Below are positions 7,250 to 8,655 of a DNA stretch of 8,655 bases, in pieces. Made by a program: the position numbers and the translations under genes. The DNA is from an uncultured bacterium (GTDB lineage Bacteria > Hydrogenedentota > Hydrogenedentia > Hydrogenedentales > JAEUWI01): assembly GCA_937895305.1 (NCBI GenBank), contig CALAXS010000530.1, positions 1 to 8,655 on the forward strand, in the 5' to 3' direction. Position 1 is the first letter of the stretch; every line of letters starts with the position of its first letter. A model generated the notes under the pieces. It had not been told where the DNA came from and searched no databases. It worked only from the letters and a program-made list of their open reading frames with translations.

Positions 7250-8569
7250 TACCAGCGTGGGGATGACGGCACCATGACGTACGATGTCGATGGGGCGATC
7301 CCCTGCACTCATAATTTTGCCTTCGGGTTTTATGCCGAGTTGTGTGAAGAGGGTTGCAGCAACGTCGGCCGGGCCAACGGGCGCATCTGCAGGTTCTGCG
7401 CCACGGGGGTCGGTAGACCCGTGTATGATGCCTCCCTGAAGTCCGCCACCGGCCATCATAACACTAAATGCCTTGGGCCAGTGATCGCGACCGCCGTCTT
7501 TGTTCAGCTTGGCGGTACGCCCGAATTCTGTACTCAGGATAATAAGTGTTTCTTCCAGCAGGCCACGTTCCTTCAAGTCGGTGATCAAGGCCGCCAGGCC
7601 CTGGTCCACCTGGGGAAGGCGACTGTCCATGGCACTTTTAATATTGGTGTGATTGTCCCAGCCATCGTCGGTCACGGTCACGAATCGGGCACCTGCCTCC
7701 ACGAGACGACGGGAAAGGAGGAGACGTTGGCCAAAGCCATGGCGACCGTAGCGGTCCCGCATCTCGGCAGGTTCAGCGTCTATGTCAAAGGCTTCACGTG
7801 CACTTTGTGAACTGATGAGTGAGTAGGCGCGCTGGTAGTAGCTGTTCATGGCTTCGAGCGCGTCGCTTTTTTCGAGGGAAGCGAAATGGTTGTCCACAGA
7901 GGCGAGGAGGGACTTGCGGCCATCCATGCGTTCGGGAGTGATACCCCCGGGCAGATTCAGGTCGCGGACTTTGAAGTTTTTGTCGGAAGGTTCACCACCG
8001 ACTGAGAAGGCACCGTAAGCTGAGCTGAGGTAGCCGGTACCCATGTAAGGGTTGCCCGCGTTGGGAATGCTGATGTAGGGGGGCAGGTCTTTGCGGGGTC
8101 CGTATTCGTGGGCAACGACGGAACCGAAGCTGGGATACATAAGTGCCGGGCTGGGCCGATAGCCGGTCAGCATGTTGTGGGTACCGCGTTCGTGGGCTGC
8201 TTCACCATGGGTCATGGAACGAATTACGGAGAAATCACCCGCTATACCTGCCAGCTTGATGAGTTTCCCGCTGAGCAGATCGCCTGTGCTGGTTTTGACT
8301 GTACCCATTTCGCCACGGTACTCGATGGGGGCATAGGGCTTGGGGTCAAAGGTATCAATATGAGACATGCCACCAGACATAAAGATGAATATGGCGGATT
8401 TTGCTTTGGGGTTCTCGCTAAGGATGTTGGATGCTCCGGCATCTTGCATACCGAAGTAGTCGCCCAGGGTCAGCCCGAGTCCGCCCAGAACGCCAACCTT
8501 TAGAAAATCGCGTCTTGATGGTCCTGCGCAGGTTTGTTTGGTCGCTTTACATCGAAATTTTCTCGCCAT
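7247..8569 (-). CDS. Tat-exported DUF1501 protein (alkaline phosphatase/sulfatase superfamily)
   Basis: From ATG at 8569 the protein has 440 residues; residue numbers here count from the GTG at 8578, three codons earlier. A twin-arginine motif SRRDFLK (21-27) precedes a Gly/Leu-rich hydrophobic core (28-42), so the protein should be exported folded. Family motifs are intact: FMSGGMSHIDTFDPKP (66-81), THGEAAHERGTHNMLTGY (123-140), DDGWDNHTN (304-312), STEFGRTAKLN (349-359) and GGRDHW (362-367). The conserved Asp, His and Glu in these suggest metal ligands of the alkaline phosphatase fold. The real substrate of DUF1501 proteins is unknown; a hydrolase acting on sulfate or phosphate esters is inferred from fold. 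Length is normal for the family. ATG at 8569 is preferred because AAAAGGA ends ten bases upstream, whereas GTG at 8578 sits one base from it. DUF1501 genes often neighbour DUF1549/DUF1553 genes in PVC genomes, as here. Confidence 0.94.
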   Translation of the reverse strand: MARKFRCKATKQTCAGPSRRDFLKVGVLGGLGLTLGDYFGMQDAGASNILSENPKAKSAIFIFMSGGMSHIDTFDPKPYAPIEYRGEMGTVKTSTGDLLSGKLIKLAGIAGDFSVIRSMTHGEAAHERGTHNMLTGYRPSPALMYPSFGSVVAHEYGPRKDLPPYISIPNAGNPYMGTGYLSSAYGAFSVGGEPSDKNFKVRDLNLPGGITPERMDGRKSLLASVDNHFASLEKSDALEAMNSYYQRAYSLISSQSAREAFDIDAEPAEMRDRYGRHGFGQRLLLSRRLVEAGARFVTVTDDGWDNHTNIKSAMDSRLPQVDQGLAALITDLKERGLLEETLIILSTEFGRTAKLNKDGGRDHWPKAFSVMMAGGGLQGGIIHGSTDPRGAEPADAPVGPADVAATLFTQLGIKPEGKIMSAGDRPIDIVRHGAVIPTLV

Positions 8570-8579
8570 TTTTAACACA

Positions 8580-8586
8580 TCCTTTT
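8580..8586 (-). promoter_or_regulatory. Ribosome binding site deciding the DUF1501 start
   Basis: On the minus strand AAAAGGA is a good Shine-Dalgarno sequence. Its last base is ten bases before the ATG at 8569, which is acceptable, but only one base before the in-frame GTG at 8578. It therefore favours the ATG and the shorter N-terminus (MARKF). Confidence 0.7.
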
Positions 8587-8618
8587 ACACTGTTTGTTGG
8601 TCATGGTCAGTGTATCGC

Positions 8619-8640
8619 ATTTCGGGGTTAATCCCGAAAT
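8619..8640. promoter_or_regulatory. Inverted repeat upstream of the operon
   Basis: A perfect 8-bp inverted repeat (ATTTCGGG and CCCGAAAT) with a six-base centre lies just upstream of the operon and overlaps the possible -10 box by two bases. It could be a dyad operator. On the plus strand it is followed by TATATTTTT, so a weak rightward terminator is another reading. No protein can be assigned to it. Confidence 0.4.
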
Positions 8641-8644
8641 TATA
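8639..8644 (-). promoter_or_regulatory. Possible -10 box for the operon
   Basis: On the minus strand a perfect TATAAT lies about 70 bases upstream of the DUF1501 ATG. A matching -35 element would fall at about 8662-8667, outside the window, so the promoter cannot be confirmed. If real, transcription would start near 8632, inside the adjacent inverted repeat, leaving a leader of about 60 bases. In an AT-rich stretch a chance match is quite possible. Confidence 0.35.
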
Positions 8645-8655
8645 TTTTTGGATAA

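Noticed and set aside
8572..8580. Two-codon frame (ATG TGT TAA) between the ribosome site and the DUF1501 start, as a possible regulatory mini-ORF
   Set aside because: The Shine-Dalgarno sequence touches this ATG with no spacing, so initiation there is unlikely. It looks like a chance match.

Overview
The window holds one compact operon of five genes, all on the minus strand and read from right to left. It is bounded by a possible promoter region near the right edge and a convincing intrinsic terminator at the left edge. The gene content points to the Planctomycetes-Verrucomicrobia-Lentisphaerae (PVC) group or a near relative. It has a DUF1501 protein, a DUF1549/DUF1553 (PSCyt2/PSD1) protein and a PSCyt1-type cytochrome c domain fused to WD40 repeats, families that are abundant mainly in those bacteria. 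The exact lineage cannot be read from the sequence.

Layout in transcription order: (1) a Tat-exported DUF1501 protein of the alkaline phosphatase/sulfatase type (7247-8569); (2) a secreted protein with an IPT/TIG-like domain, two pre-peptidase C-terminal (PPC) domains and three Ig-like repeats (4818-7244); (3) a secreted DUF1549/DUF1553 protein with a canonical CXXCH haem motif and an additional CX4CH motif (2346-4787); (4) a small secreted coiled-coil protein with an Ala/Pro-only style tail (1817-2323); (5) a secreted fusion of coiled coil, cytochrome c and seven-bladed WD40 propeller (103-1800). Gaps between genes are 2, 30, 22 and 16 bases. A strong hairpin with a U-tract follows gene 5 at 45-75. 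No tRNA, rRNA, CRISPR array, insertion sequence or integrase is visible.

All five products carry export signals, one Tat and four Sec. The operon therefore seems to build an extracytoplasmic redox and binding assembly: a putative metal-dependent hydrolase, a multidomain adhesion or scaffold protein, a di-haem candidate and a mono-haem propeller protein. PVC bacteria often link such sets to breakdown of complex polymers, but no substrate can be read from this sequence.

The most interesting observation is that the small gene 4 product is a partial paralogue of the N-terminus of gene 5. Both have a signal peptide, then a coiled coil with the same heptad register and no gaps, then a Pro/Ala-rich segment. 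This suggests a matched coiled-coil pair that could anchor or dock the cytochrome-propeller. Long plus-strand open frames exist, but they lie antisense to the real genes and are best explained as shadows of codon usage.
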